Shown here piece after piece: positions 17,311 through 25,106 of a DNA stretch of 64,000 bases. Location of the stretch: assembly GCA_963840235.1 (NCBI GenBank), contig CAWIYC010000009.1:1-64000 (forward strand). The letters are read 5' to 3'. How positions within the stretch are numbered: position 1 is the first letter of the stretch; each line of letters opens with the position of its first letter. Origin of the DNA: JBBRHQ01 sp963840235. GTDB lineage: Bacteria > Actinomycetota > Thermoleophilia > Solirubrobacterales > 70-9. A model generated the notes under the pieces. It saw nothing but the letters and a program-made list of their open reading frames with translations. It was not told the DNA's origin and searched no databases. The translations under genes and the position numbers were made by a program.

Positions 17311-18936
17311 CTAGAAGAACGCCCCGCCGCGGTACTCGCCGAAGACGTCGCGCATGGCGCCGCAGGCCTCGCCGATCGAGGCGCCGGCGCGCAGCGCCTC
17401 GCGGATCGGGTCGAGCAGGTTGGCCTCGCCGCGGGCCGCCTCGCGCAGCCCCTCGAGCCTGGCCTCGACCGCCTCGGTGTCGCGGGCCGCCTTGAAGGCG
17501 GCCAGCCGCCGCAGCTGGTGCTCCTCGGAGGCCGGGTCGACGCGGAGGATGTCGACGTCGTCGACGGTCTCGGTGACGTAGCGGTTGACGCCGACGATGA
17601 TGTCCTGGCCGGTGCGGTAGCGCTCGTGGTAGGAGGCGGCCGACTCCTCGATCTCGCGCTGCATGAAGTCGAGCGCCTCGACCGAGCCGCCCAGCTCCTC
17701 CACCTTCGCCATCAGCTCCTTCGCCCGCGCCTCGATCTCGTCGGTGAGCGACTCGACGAAGTAGGAGCCGGCGAAGGGGTCGACGGTGTCGGCGACGCCG
17801 GACTCGTGGGCGAGCACCTGCTGCGTGCGCAGGGCGATCCGCGCCGAGCGCTCGGTCGGCAGCGCCAGGGCCTCGTCGAAGCCGTTGGTGTGGAGCGACT
17901 GGGTGCCGCCGGCGACCGCGGCGAATCCCTGCAGGGCGACGCGGATGATGTTGACCTCGGGCTGCTGGGCCTGGAGGGTGACGCCGCCGGTCTGGGTGTG
18001 GAAGCGGATCTTCATCGAGTCCTCCTCGCTGGCGCCGAAGCGCTCGCGCACGATCTCCGCCCACATCCGCCGCACAGCGCGGAACTTGGCCACCTCCTGG
18101 AAGACGTTGTTGTGGCAGTTGAAGAAGAAGGCCAGGCGGGGCGCGAACTCGTCGATCTTCAGTCCGCGCTCGAGCGCCGCCTCGACGTAGGCGATCGCGT
18201 TGGAGAGGGTGAAGGCGACCTCCTGCACGGCGGAGCAGCCCTTCTCGCGGATGTGGTAGCCGGAGATCGAGATCGTGTTCCACTTCGGCACCCGGCGGTG
18301 GCAGTACTCGAAGATGTCGGTGGTCAGCCGCATCGTCGGCTCGGGCGGGTAGATGTAGTTGCCGCGGGCCATGTACTCCTTGAGCACGTCGTTCTGGACC
18401 GTGCCGTGGAGCTTCTCCGCCTCCACCCCCTGCTCCTCGCCGACCAGCTCGTAGAGCAGCAGCAGGATCGCCGCCGGCGCGTTGATCGTCATCGAGGTCG
18501 AGACGCCGTCGAGGGGGATCTGGTCGAAGCAGATCCGCATGTCCTCGATCGTGTCGATCGGGACCCCGGTGCGCCCGACCTCACCGCGGCAGAGCGGGTC
18601 GTCGGAGTCGCGGCCGAGCTGGGTCGGCAGGTCGAAGGCCATCGAGAGCCCGGTGGAGCCGTGCTCGATCAGGTAGCGGTAGCGCTCGTTCGTGTCCTCG
18701 GCGCTGGCGAAGCCGGCGTACTGGCGCATGGTCCAGAGGCGGTCGCGATACATGCGCTCGTGAATGCCGCGGGTGAACGGCGGCGAGCCGGGCTCCCCGA
18801 GGCGCTGCTCGAGCCCGGGGGCGACGTCGTCCTCGTCATAGAGGGGCTCGATCTCGATGCCGGAGTCGGTGAAGACGCGCTCGTCCTCGGGGCCGACGAG
18901 GGGGGCGATGTCGCGGGTGTCGGTCTCCTCGGGCAT
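17311..18936 (-). CDS. Methylmalonyl-CoA mutase, catalytic (large) chain without B12-binding domain
   Basis: 541 residues covering only the TIM-barrel substrate domain: FTRGIHERMYRDRLWTMRQY, GLSMAFDLPTQLGRDSDDP, NDVLKEYMARGNYIYPPEP, ISISGYHIREKG, FAPRLAFFF, RFHTQTGGVTLQAQQP and GGTQSLHTNGFDEALALPT. It isomerises methylmalonyl-CoA to succinyl-CoA. Classical bacterial MutB is ~720 residues with a C-terminal cobalamin domain (DxHxxG); none is present here or in the window, so a separate small subunit must exist elsewhere, as in archaeal and isobutyryl-CoA mutase systems. The Tyr in RQYAGF and Arg in FAPRL agree, as far as I recall, with methylmalonyl- rather than isobutyryl-CoA specificity. ATG at 18936 has a TATCCT box 8 nt upstream. 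Confidence 0.93.
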   Translation of the reverse strand: MPEETDTRDIAPLVGPEDERVFTDSGIEIEPLYDEDDVAPGLEQRLGEPGSPPFTRGIHERMYRDRLWTMRQYAGFASAEDTNERYRYLIEHGSTGLSMAFDLPTQLGRDSDDPLCRGEVGRTGVPIDTIEDMRICFDQIPLDGVSTSMTINAPAAILLLLYELVGEEQGVEAEKLHGTVQNDVLKEYMARGNYIYPPEPTMRLTTDIFEYCHRRVPKWNTISISGYHIREKGCSAVQEVAFTLSNAIAYVEAALERGLKIDEFAPRLAFFFNCHNNVFQEVAKFRAVRRMWAEIVRERFGASEEDSMKIRFHTQTGGVTLQAQQPEVNIIRVALQGFAAVAGGTQSLHTNGFDEALALPTERSARIALRTQQVLAHESGVADTVDPFAGSYFVESLTDEIEARAKELMAKVEELGGSVEALDFMQREIEESAASYHERYRTGQDIIVGVNRYVTETVDDVDILRVDPASEEHQLRRLAAFKAARDTEAVEARLEGLREAARGEANLLDPIREALRAGASIGEACGAMRDVFGEYRGGAFF

Positions 18937-18944
18937 CTGGCGGA

Positions 18945-18950
18945 AGGATA
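18945..18950 (-). promoter_or_regulatory. Leaderless-type -10 box (TATCCT) of the mutase gene
   Basis: TATCCT on the minus strand, 8 nt before the ATG at 18936. It lies just beyond the end of the esterase gene, so the mutase can be expressed separately from that upstream gene. Confidence 0.45.
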
Positions 18951-18974
18951 GGTGCGGGGGCGCCGGGGCGAGGG

Positions 18975-20027
18975 TCAGCCGCCGAGCCGGGCCCGCACGG
19001 CCGCACAGAGGTCGCGCAGCGCGGCCTCGCAGGCCCGGCTGACGGCGGCCATGTTGATGAAGGCGTGGACGAGGCCGCGGTGGATGTCGAGCTCGACCTC
19101 GACCCCGGCCTCGAGCAGGCGCTGGGCGTAGGCGATCCCCTCGTCGCGCAGCGGGTCGAAGCCGGCGACGGTGACGTAGGCGGGGGCGAGGCCGGAGAGG
19201 TCCGGCGCCAGCAGCGGCGAAGCCCGCGGATCCTCCGCCTGGGAGAGGTCGCCGAGGTAGTGGGCGTCGTACCACTCCATCTGCTTCTCGGTGAGGTAGA
19301 AGCCTTCACGGAAGAGCTCGTAGGAGCGCGACTTCGAGGCGAGGTCGGTGACCGGGTAGACCAGGGCCTGGAAGGCGGGCGGGACCTCGTCGCGAGCGGC
19401 GAGCTGGGCGACCACGGCGCTGAGGTTGCCGCCGGCGCTGTCGCCGCCGACCCCGATCCGGGCCGGGTCGGCGCCGAGGTCGGCCGCGTGCTCGACCGCC
19501 CAGCGGAAGGCGGCGAGGGCGTCCTCGGCCGCGGCCGGGAAGCGATGCTCGGGGGCGAGCCGGTAATCGACCGAGAGCACCCGCACGCCGGAGTCGCGGG
19601 CGAGGAGGCGGAAGGCCGGCTCGTGGCTGTCAAGGCTGCCGAGGGTCCAGCCGCCGCCGTGGAAGGCGACCAGCAGGCCGCCCGGGTCGGCGGCGTCCTC
19701 GGGAACGTAGAGCCGCGCCTCGCGCGGGCCCTCCGCCCCCCCGACGCTGAGTCGGCACAGCTCGCCCAGCTCGGCCGGCGGGCCCGCGATCAGCAGAGCG
19801 TCCTCGACCAGCTTGCGCCGGGCCTCCTCGAGCGGAAGCTCGTGGTAGGGCCGTTCCCCCACCCGCTCCTCGAGCGTCAGGATCATCTGGATCTCCGGTT
19901 CGAGCCGCTGCCCGTCGATCACGATCGGCGACCCGGCGATCCGTTGCTGAACCGAGCGCGGCAGGTGCCCCATCCCCCGCATCGCGAGGCGGGCGGCGGG
20001 GACGAGTGCGGCCGGGACCTCGGGCAT
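18975..20027 (-). CDS. Alpha/beta hydrolase, hormone-sensitive-lipase type esterase
   Basis: 350 residues. The oxyanion-hole motif FHGGGWTLGS (~135), nucleophile elbow GGDSAGGN (~195), the acid in DPLRDEG (~300) and the His in LVHAFIN (~330) make a complete HSL-family (family IV) catalytic set. These hydrolyse short acyl esters. About 120 residues precede the core and could form the cap domain. The start ATG lies 11 bp after the stop of the UDP-glucuronate decarboxylase gene, so co-transcription is likely although a metabolic link is not obvious. Intact. Confidence 0.9.
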   Translation of the reverse strand: MPEVPAALVPAARLAMRGMGHLPRSVQQRIAGSPIVIDGQRLEPEIQMILTLEERVGERPYHELPLEEARRKLVEDALLIAGPPAELGELCRLSVGGAEGPREARLYVPEDAADPGGLLVAFHGGGWTLGSLDSHEPAFRLLARDSGVRVLSVDYRLAPEHRFPAAAEDALAAFRWAVEHAADLGADPARIGVGGDSAGGNLSAVVAQLAARDEVPPAFQALVYPVTDLASKSRSYELFREGFYLTEKQMEWYDAHYLGDLSQAEDPRASPLLAPDLSGLAPAYVTVAGFDPLRDEGIAYAQRLLEAGVEVELDIHRGLVHAFINMAAVSRACEAALRDLCAAVRARLGG

Positions 20028-20038
20028 CCCTCGGCGGC

Positions 20039-20986
20039 TCAGTCGACGGTGCCGATCAGGCGCTCCCGACCGGCCTGCTCGATCGTCATCCGCAGCCCGT
20101 CGGCGAGCTCGACCTTGGGCTCCCAGCCGAGCAGCTCGCGAGCGCGGGCGATGTCGGGCTGGCGCACCTGCGGGTCGTCCACCGGGAGAGCGGCGAAGAC
20201 GATCTCCGACTTCGAGTCGGTGACCTCGATCATCGTCTCGGCCAGCTGCAGCAGTGTGAACTCGTTCGGGTTGCCGATGTTGACCGGGGTGTGGACGTCG
20301 GACTCGGCCAGGGCGACGAGGCCGCGGACCTCGTCGTCGACGAAGCAGAAGCTGCGCGTCTGGCTGCCGTCGCCGAAGACGGTCAGCGGCTTGTCCTGAA
20401 GTGCCTGGCGCATGAAGGTCGGGATCGCGCGGCCATCGTGGGGGCGCATGCGGGGGCCGTAGGTGTTGAAGATGCGAACGATCGCCGTGTCCACCCCCTG
20501 CTGGCGGTGGTAGGCCATCGTCAGCGCCTCGGCGTAGCGCTTGGCCTCGTCGTAGACGCCGCGGGGGCCGATCGGGTTGACGTTGCCCCAGTAGCTCTCG
20601 GGCTGGGGGTGGATCTGGGGGTCACCGTAGACCTCTGAGGTCGAGGCCAGCAGGAAGCGGGCCCGCTTGAGCTTGGCCACCCCGAGCATGTGATGGGTGC
20701 CGTAGGAGCCGACCTTGAGCGTGTGCAGGGGCAGGCGCAGGTAGTCGATCGGGCTGGCCGGAGATGCGAGGTGGTAGATGAAGTCGACGTCGTCGGCGAT
20801 CTCGACGTACTCGGTGATGTCGTGCTGGAGGAACTCGAAATCGCCGTTGCGGAGGTGCTCGATGTTCTCCAGCGTGCCGGTGTCGAGGTTGTCGATGCAG
20901 ATCACCCGGTGGCCGGCCTCGAGCAGCCGCTCGCAGAGGTGCGAGCCGAGGAAGCCGGCGCCGCCGGTGACAAGGGAGGTGCTCAC
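20039..20986 (-). CDS. uxs: UDP-glucuronate decarboxylase (UDP-xylose synthase), extended SDR
   Basis: 315 residues. TGGAGFLGSHLCERLL binds NAD near the N-terminus; HLASPASPIDY, LASTSEVYGDP and YDEAKRYAEAL supply the Ser/Thr-Tyr-Lys catalytic set; RIFNTYGPRM and RPHDGRAIPTF are typical for UXS-type enzymes. It would convert UDP-glucuronate to UDP-xylose for glycan synthesis, in keeping with the glycosyltransferase cluster to the left. A dTDP-glucose 4,6-dehydratase role is less likely, because the SPASP and RP-D-GR motifs favour UXS. GTG at 20986; no strong ribosome site or -10 box was recognised. Confidence 0.9.
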   Translation of the reverse strand: MSTSLVTGGAGFLGSHLCERLLEAGHRVICIDNLDTGTLENIEHLRNGDFEFLQHDITEYVEIADDVDFIYHLASPASPIDYLRLPLHTLKVGSYGTHHMLGVAKLKRARFLLASTSEVYGDPQIHPQPESYWGNVNPIGPRGVYDEAKRYAEALTMAYHRQQGVDTAIVRIFNTYGPRMRPHDGRAIPTFMRQALQDKPLTVFGDGSQTRSFCFVDDEVRGLVALAESDVHTPVNIGNPNEFTLLQLAETMIEVTDSKSEIVFAALPVDDPQVRQPDIARARELLGWEPKVELADGLRMTIEQAGRERLIGTVD

Positions 20987-21336
20987 CTGCCGCCGTCTCG
21001 GGGCAGACGCAATTTCGCGCGGGGGAAACTCATCGGGCGCCGCAATCTAGACAACAGCGCCGCGATCGGCGGCGACGAGGCGCGGGCGGGCGGAATTCTG
21101 CGCAAATAGCGACAGTTTCAGCAAGTTCGCAATTTGCGGCTTTTCCAGGGCGCGGGAAGGGGGAGAAGGCATCGCCCTCCGCGTCTTTACCTGCAAATGA
21201 CGCAATCCGTCGCAGCGGCGAAACCGGACATGGGCGATCCACGCAAGCTGCGCAAATCGGAATGCCGATTGATACAAGGGCCTTCAGGAACGGCGTTCTT
21301 GGATTCCGGGGCGGGCAGCGCTGCCCGGGGGGATGG
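20987..21336. promoter_or_regulatory. 350-bp intergenic region with recurring GCGCAAAT-type motifs
   Basis: No gene seen. The divergent region between uxs and the sigma-factor gene holds five related short motifs: CGCAATTTCGCG (21008-21019), CTGCGCAAAT (21098-21107), CGCAATTTGCG (21128-21138, near-palindrome), CTGCAAATGACGCAAT (21191-21206) and CTGCGCAAAT again (21248-21257, exact copy). They stand out as AT-containing islands in GC-rich DNA. They could be binding sites of a regulator or nucleoid protein; this is inference. Confidence 0.4.
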
Positions 21337-22059
21337 GTGACCGCGATGGACCGCGCAACATCGACGGGTCTCGCCGCCGACCGATCGGCGCCGGGGGAGG
21401 CTGCGCGCAAACGGTCCGCACTCGAGTTGATCAAGCGGCACGAGCGGACCCTGAAGCGGACCGCCCGGCGCTACTCACTCTGCTCCGACGACGCCGAGGA
21501 CGCCTACCAGCGCGCTCTCGAGATCCTCCTCACCAAGGCGCCGACCGACGACCCCCGCCAGCTGATCCGCTGGATGCAGACGGTGACCAAGCACGAGGCC
21601 CTCGCCGTCCGTCGCAATCGCGAGCGGATCCTCGGATCGCCGGCTCCCCCGAACCGCGACGACGACAGGGCGGACTGGGTTCAGACGATCCCGTCCGACC
21701 GCGCAGGCCCGGCCGATCTGACCGAGCGCCGCGAGCGCGTTGCCCGCAGCCGCGAGGCGCTGCAGAGCCTCAAGCCCCAGGAACTTCGCGCCCTGACGCT
21801 GCTGGCGGAGGGGTACTCCTACTCCGAGATATCGCGGATAACGGGTTGGACTCGCACCAACCGGGTCGGGAGCGTGCCCTGGACCGAGTTCAGGGCCTTC
21901 CCCTCGAATCCGCGGTCCGGCCGCTTCAGGCTGGGTTACCGATTTTCCGACCCCGACTCGCGGGGGGCGGTCTTCCACTTCCGCGCCTACACACCCCGGC
22001 AGAGCCTCTGGCCCTACCTGCCCGCCGCCTCACCGGCGCTGACTGTCCGCGGTCGCTGA
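21337..22059 (+). CDS. ECF-like sigma-70 family factor with aberrant C-terminus
   Basis: 240 residues from a GTG at 21337 (GGGGGGAT upstream) or 231 from the ATG at 21346. Region 2 is recognisable (LIKRHERTLKRTARRYS, CSDDAEDAYQRALEILL, LIRWMQTVTKHEAL) and region 4 begins well (LQSLKPQELRALTLLAEG, YSYSEISRITGWTRT), with the helix-turn-helix. Normally the recognition helix continues TKVNRCLTEGR-like; here it reads TNRVGSVPWTEFRAFP and then about 50 residues unlike any sigma factor (FRLGYRFSDPDSRGAVFHF). The anti-sigma-like or second-domain tail seen in relatives is missing. The C-terminus may be shifted by indels or replaced by a rearrangement. DNA recognition is probably impaired if the sequence is right. 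Confidence 0.7.
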   Translation: MTAMDRATSTGLAADRSAPGEAARKRSALELIKRHERTLKRTARRYSLCSDDAEDAYQRALEILLTKAPTDDPRQLIRWMQTVTKHEALAVRRNRERILGSPAPPNRDDDRADWVQTIPSDRAGPADLTERRERVARSREALQSLKPQELRALTLLAEGYSYSEISRITGWTRTNRVGSVPWTEFRAFPSNPRSGRFRLGYRFSDPDSRGAVFHFRAYTPRQSLWPYLPAASPALTVRGR

Positions 22060-22101
22060 GCGGGCGCCGAATCGGGCTCGGCGGCTCGCTGAAGAGTTGC
22101 A

Positions 22102-22127
22102 GTACCCATAGAGGCTGAAACCGTTCA
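22102..22127 (+). repeat. Short dispersed repeat, copy 1 (GTACCCA-N5-GCTGAAAC-N2-TTCA)
   Basis: Shares 19 of 26 positions with 32839-32864, both just downstream of a plus-strand gene. This copy contains the perfect hairpin GCTGAA-ACCG-TTCAGC and is preceded by CGCTGAAGAGTTGCAG. It could be a transcript-end structure or a protein site. Confidence 0.4.
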
Positions 22128-22208
22128 GCGAACGGGGCGGAGGATAAAGCTCGCCTGCAGCTCCCCGCGGGCGGTTGGCGCGCCAGGGGAATGCCCCGGC
22201 GCCGCCCC

Positions 22209-22244
22209 GAAAAAAGCCAACCGCCCCACGAGGGGGCGGTTGGC
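22209..22244 (-). terminator. Intrinsic terminator of the basic coiled-coil protein gene
   Basis: The 12-bp perfect stem GCCAACCGCCCC (22216-22227) pairs with GGGGCGGTTGGC (22233-22244) around a 5-nt loop. Six A residues at 22210-22215 give a U-run on the minus strand directly after the stem, which fits termination of the gene ending at 22340. A second 8-bp inverted repeat CTGCCGGC/GCCGGCAG (22266-22292) lies between the gene and this terminator. Confidence 0.85.
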
Positions 22245-22339
22245 GGGGAGGAGAGGGTGCTGCTTCTGCCGGCGAGGTATGTGTGCCGGCAGATCCGCCC
22301 CGGGTCGTCCGCCTCTCCGCGGCGGCCCGGGTTAAGCGA

Positions 22340-22933
22340 TTAGCGCAGCGACGCGACCTGGTCGCTGACCTGACCGACCAGCTCCTGGGCGCGCGAGGAC
22401 CGCTCCTCGACGACCTTGCTGACGTCGGACTGGACCTTCTCCGCGCGCTTGGAGACCTTGCGGACCTGCTTCTCGGCCTCGCGGCGGTTGCGCTTCAGCT
22501 GGGTCTCGACCTTGCGGCGGTTCTGCCGCACGGTGGTGCCGGCGCGGCGCTGGCTCTTGCGGGCCTCGCGCTCGACGCGACGGACCTCGCGCTCGAAACG
22601 GGTCCGGGTCCGCCTTGCCTCGGTGGTCGCCTTGCGACGGGCGCTGCTGCCCCGGCGCTCGGCCCGCTTGAGGCTGCGGGTCAGCTGGGTCCGGTAGGCC
22701 TTGATCTGCTTCTCGGCCCCGGTGCGGTCGGTCCAGGGCTCGACCAGGTCGGAGACGCGATCGGAGACGGTCAGAGCGACGCCGACGGGAACGTCGACGG
22801 CGGTCTCGGCGGCCTTGACTACCGGGCTCTTCTCGGGCTTGGCGGCCTGAGCCGTGCTCCTGGCAGCCGTGCTCCTGGCCTGCGTCTTGGTGCGCGTAGC
22901 CTGGGTCTTGTTGGTGCTCTTCTGTGTTGCCAT
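22340..22933 (-). CDS. Basic, alanine/lysine-arginine-rich coiled-coil protein (phasin- or histone-like)
   Basis: 197 residues. The first ~45 residues are Thr/Lys/Ala-rich and disordered (STNKTQATRTKTQARSTAAR), followed by a short apolar part (VVKAAETAVDVPVGVALTVSD) and then a long, highly charged helix with heptad character (REVRRVEREARKSQRRAG, KRNRREAEKQVRKVSKRAEK) up to a C-terminal VGQVSDQVASLR. It resembles phasin-like or nucleoid-associated proteins, but I cannot assign it. Strong own terminator and a structured upstream region suggest a monocistronic, regulated gene. ATG at 22933 is preceded by a GAGGGGGTTGAGG purine stretch. Confidence 0.75.
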   Translation of the reverse strand: MATQKSTNKTQATRTKTQARSTAARSTAQAAKPEKSPVVKAAETAVDVPVGVALTVSDRVSDLVEPWTDRTGAEKQIKAYRTQLTRSLKRAERRGSSARRKATTEARRTRTRFEREVRRVEREARKSQRRAGTTVRQNRRKVETQLKRNRREAEKQVRKVSKRAEKVQSDVSKVVEERSSRAQELVGQVSDQVASLR

Positions 22934-22994
22934 TTAGTCCTCAACCCCCTCAGGGTTTGCTCGATCTACTTATCTGTAAGGATGTTCGTAGTGT

Positions 22995-23016
22995 AACAGG
23001 TACCCGAACACCTGTT
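22995..23016 (-). promoter_or_regulatory. Operator-like inverted repeat AACAGGT-N8-ACCTGTT
   Basis: A perfect 7-bp inverted repeat with an 8-nt spacer, centred ~72 bp before the ATG of the coiled-coil protein gene. It sits in an unusually AT-rich stretch that contains TTACAG and TAAGTA-type possible -10 elements between operator and start. The geometry (two half-sites one helical turn and a half apart) is typical for dimeric helix-turn-helix repressors. Confidence 0.55.
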
Positions 23017-23054
23017 TGTAAACCTCGCTCACCGCCCGGTTACTCGGAGCCCGA

Positions 23055-23133
23055 CGGCGAGAGTGCGCTGAGTCATCGGATAGGTGACTAATTGCACTCT
23101 CGGCAGCGGCGCTTGGGCAGCGGCGCTTGGGGG
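23055..23133 (-). repeat. Structured dispersed repeat, copy A (79 bp)
   Basis: It aligns over its length with 57334-57403. Inside, CGAGAGTGC (23059-23067) and GCACTCTCG (23094-23102) form a perfect 9-bp stem enclosing a smaller TCATC/GGTGA stem. The right end is a perfect 14-bp tandem duplication (GGCAGCGGCGCTTG, 23102-23129), present once in copy B. The repeat begins 1 nt after the stop codon of the minus-strand protease gene. Confidence 0.8.
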
Positions 23134-23134
23134 T

Positions 23135-24202
23135 TCAGGCGACGCGGGAGAGCCAGCGACCGGGGCGCTCGAGCTCGGACGGGCGCGGCAGAGCCGCCGG
23201 TTCCGACCAGACCAGGTTCAGGGTCTCGATCCCCCGCCGCCCGGCGACCTCGTCGCAGAAGGCCTTGCCGAGGCGGTACTGGCGCAACTTCATCTCCATC
23301 CCGAACAGTCGCGAGAGCAGCGCGTCGAGGGGGCCGCGCTGGGCGCGCCGGTTCTCGACCTGGTCGCGCAGCCCTGCGTAGGCGGGACCGAGTTCCTCTC
23401 CGACCCCGTCCATCACATGGTCCGAGTAGCCCTCGACGACCGACATCGTCGTCTGCAGCCTGTCGACCAGCCGCCGTCTCGGGAGGCTCATGAAGGGCGA
23501 GGTCCAGTCGCCGCTGCGGATCGCCTCGACCAGCCGGCGCGGATCGGGGCGAAGCAGCCGCCCGGCCATCGTCGCCAGATCGCCCAGGCTGACCTGGGCG
23601 AAAGCGCCGCCCAGCAGCTCCTCGCCGATGCCGCCGATGTAGGAGCGCAGCCAGGGGACGGCGCTGAACTGGACAACGTGGGTCGCCTCGTGGATCGCGA
23701 TCCAGCGCAGGAAGGTCTCGCGGTCGGCGCCGAGGCTCTTCTGCGCCTCGGCCAGGTTGGGGGCGACGAACAGCAGCCTCGGCGGCCGCGAGGGGCCGAT
23801 CAGCGCCACGTCGTACTGCCCCAGGACCCGCTGCGCGAGGAATCCGCTGACCACCCCCATCTCTACCCCGGCGGCCGCGCCGGCGAGTGCCCGCAGCCCC
23901 GGGCCCAGCGGCCCCGGCAGCTGCATCGAGCGGGCGAACTCGGCCTCGGCCTCGGCCGACATCGCCCGCAGCGAGGCGATGTTGACGTCGATCCACTCGC
24001 GTCGGTCGACCACCTCGGCCGAAGGCAGCCGGCCCCTGGTCTCCAGACCGGTGAAGTCCCGCACCAGGGTGACGCTGCCGCGGGCGGCGCGGCGCAGGTC
24101 GGCGCGACGGACCGAGCGCTTGCCGGTTCCGTTACCGGCCACCCCGCGGGCGACGCGCCCAGCCAGGTTCCAATCGATCACCGAGGGCGTGGGCTCGCTC
24201 AT
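23135..24202 (-). CDS. Zinc-dependent metalloprotease of the TIGR03624/DUF2342 type
   Basis: 355 residues. The zincin motif HEATHVVQF (about residue 180) and a downstream EGYSDHVMD that supplies a further acidic ligand are characteristic of this actinobacterial family, as are DWNLAGRVARGVAG at the start and GPRSLLF-like SRPPRLLFVAPNL before the motif. No signal peptide, so cytoplasmic. Biological substrate is not known. The ATG at 24202 overlaps the TGA of the IMPase gene in ATGA, so they are translationally coupled. In mycobacteria, from memory, relatives of this protease lie near helicase-nuclease genes, as here. Confidence 0.88.
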   Translation of the reverse strand: MSEPTPSVIDWNLAGRVARGVAGNGTGKRSVRRADLRRAARGSVTLVRDFTGLETRGRLPSAEVVDRREWIDVNIASLRAMSAEAEAEFARSMQLPGPLGPGLRALAGAAAGVEMGVVSGFLAQRVLGQYDVALIGPSRPPRLLFVAPNLAEAQKSLGADRETFLRWIAIHEATHVVQFSAVPWLRSYIGGIGEELLGGAFAQVSLGDLATMAGRLLRPDPRRLVEAIRSGDWTSPFMSLPRRRLVDRLQTTMSVVEGYSDHVMDGVGEELGPAYAGLRDQVENRRAQRGPLDALLSRLFGMEMKLRQYRLGKAFCDEVAGRRGIETLNLVWSEPAALPRPSELERPGRWLSRVA

Positions 24203-25068
24203 TCGCCGTGGCCCCGTTGTTGCGCCGCACGCAGAGTCTGCAGCCCCTCGACAGTGCCCGCGGCGGCGACGGGGAAACGCTCGTCGAGGCCGAGCCCCGC
24301 CTCCCCCAGCTCGAGGTCCCCGAAGCCGCACTCGGCGCCGGCCTCGTGGACGATCAGCTGCGAGGCGGCGGCGTCGACGGAGCGGCACGGCCTCAGGCTG
24401 AGCATTCCGTCGAGCCGGCCGGCGGCGACGTAGGACATCGTGATCGCGATCGAGCCGATAACCCGCAGGCGGTAGACGTCGCCGACCAGGGCGTCGATCA
24501 CCGGCAGGGCGAACCCGGGCTTTGCCGACTCCAGCCCGACGACGACCAGGCCCCTCTCGCTGCGGCGAGTGGAGAGCGGCTCGCCGTCGAGGAAGGCGCC
24601 GCCGCCGCGGCGAGCGAAGAACTCCTCGCCGGCGCCGAAGTCATAGACGTAGCCGAACTCGACGTCGGCCATGCTCGGCCCCGTAGCGACGGCGAGGCTG
24701 AGGCTGAACGAGGGCAGGTGGCGGCGGGCGTTTAGCGAGCCGTCGATCGGGTCGATCACAACCCGCAGCTCGCCGCCGTCGCCGAAGGCGACCTCGCCGC
24801 GCTCCTCGGAGATCGCGGTGAAGGAGGCTCCCTCGGCGCCGAGCGCCTCGAGCTGCTCGAAAACCGCGTCCTCGGCGCGGCGGTCGATCACCAGGGTGTG
24901 ATCCCCACCTTCGCCGACGCCGTCATAGACGGTGCGCTCGTCGATCCCGCGCACCTCCTCGAAGATCCGCCGCTGGGCCGCGACCGCCCGCCGGCAGGCG
25001 CCGAGCCAGTCGGCGCCGAGGGCATCGGCGGCCGCCTCGGGGGCCTGCGATCCGGGTTCTTCGCTCAC
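24199..25068 (-). CDS. Inositol monophosphatase family phosphatase
   Basis: 289 residues from the GTG at 25068. Metal-site motifs: SEERGE (Glu, ~95), VIDPIDGSLNA (the DPIDGS core, ~115) and CRSVDAAASQLIVHEAGAE (Asp of the usual WDxAA site, here VD, ~235). Such enzymes dephosphorylate inositol-1-phosphate, fructose-1,6-bisphosphate or similar small phosphates; the substrate cannot be told. I choose GTG 25068 over ATG 25077 because TAGCAT lies exactly 7 nt before the GTG, whereas the ATG would overlap that box. Divergent from the helicase gene with only 51 bp between starts; operon with the protease. Confidence 0.87.
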   Translation of the reverse strand: MSEEPGSQAPEAAADALGADWLGACRRAVAAQRRIFEEVRGIDERTVYDGVGEGGDHTLVIDRRAEDAVFEQLEALGAEGASFTAISEERGEVAFGDGGELRVVIDPIDGSLNARRHLPSFSLSLAVATGPSMADVEFGYVYDFGAGEEFFARRGGGAFLDGEPLSTRRSERGLVVVGLESAKPGFALPVIDALVGDVYRLRVIGSIAITMSYVAAGRLDGMLSLRPCRSVDAAASQLIVHEAGAECGFGDLELGEAGLGLDERFPVAAAGTVEGLQTLRAAQQRGHGE

Positions 25069-25075
25069 CCCCTCC

Positions 25076-25081
25076 ATGCTA
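25076..25081 (-). promoter_or_regulatory. Leaderless-type -10 box (TAGCAT) of the IMPase-protease operon
   Basis: TAGCAT, 7 nt, GTG at 25068. Together with the box at 25107-25112 it forms a compact divergent promoter. Confidence 0.55.
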
Positions 25082-25106
25082 CGGAGGCGCGGTCGGCGCG
25101 GCTCGG

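Noticed and set aside
22266..22292. CTGCCGGC/GCCGGCAG inverted repeat as a riboswitch
   Set aside because: It lies downstream of the minus-strand gene and has no further conserved structure; most likely part of the transcript end.
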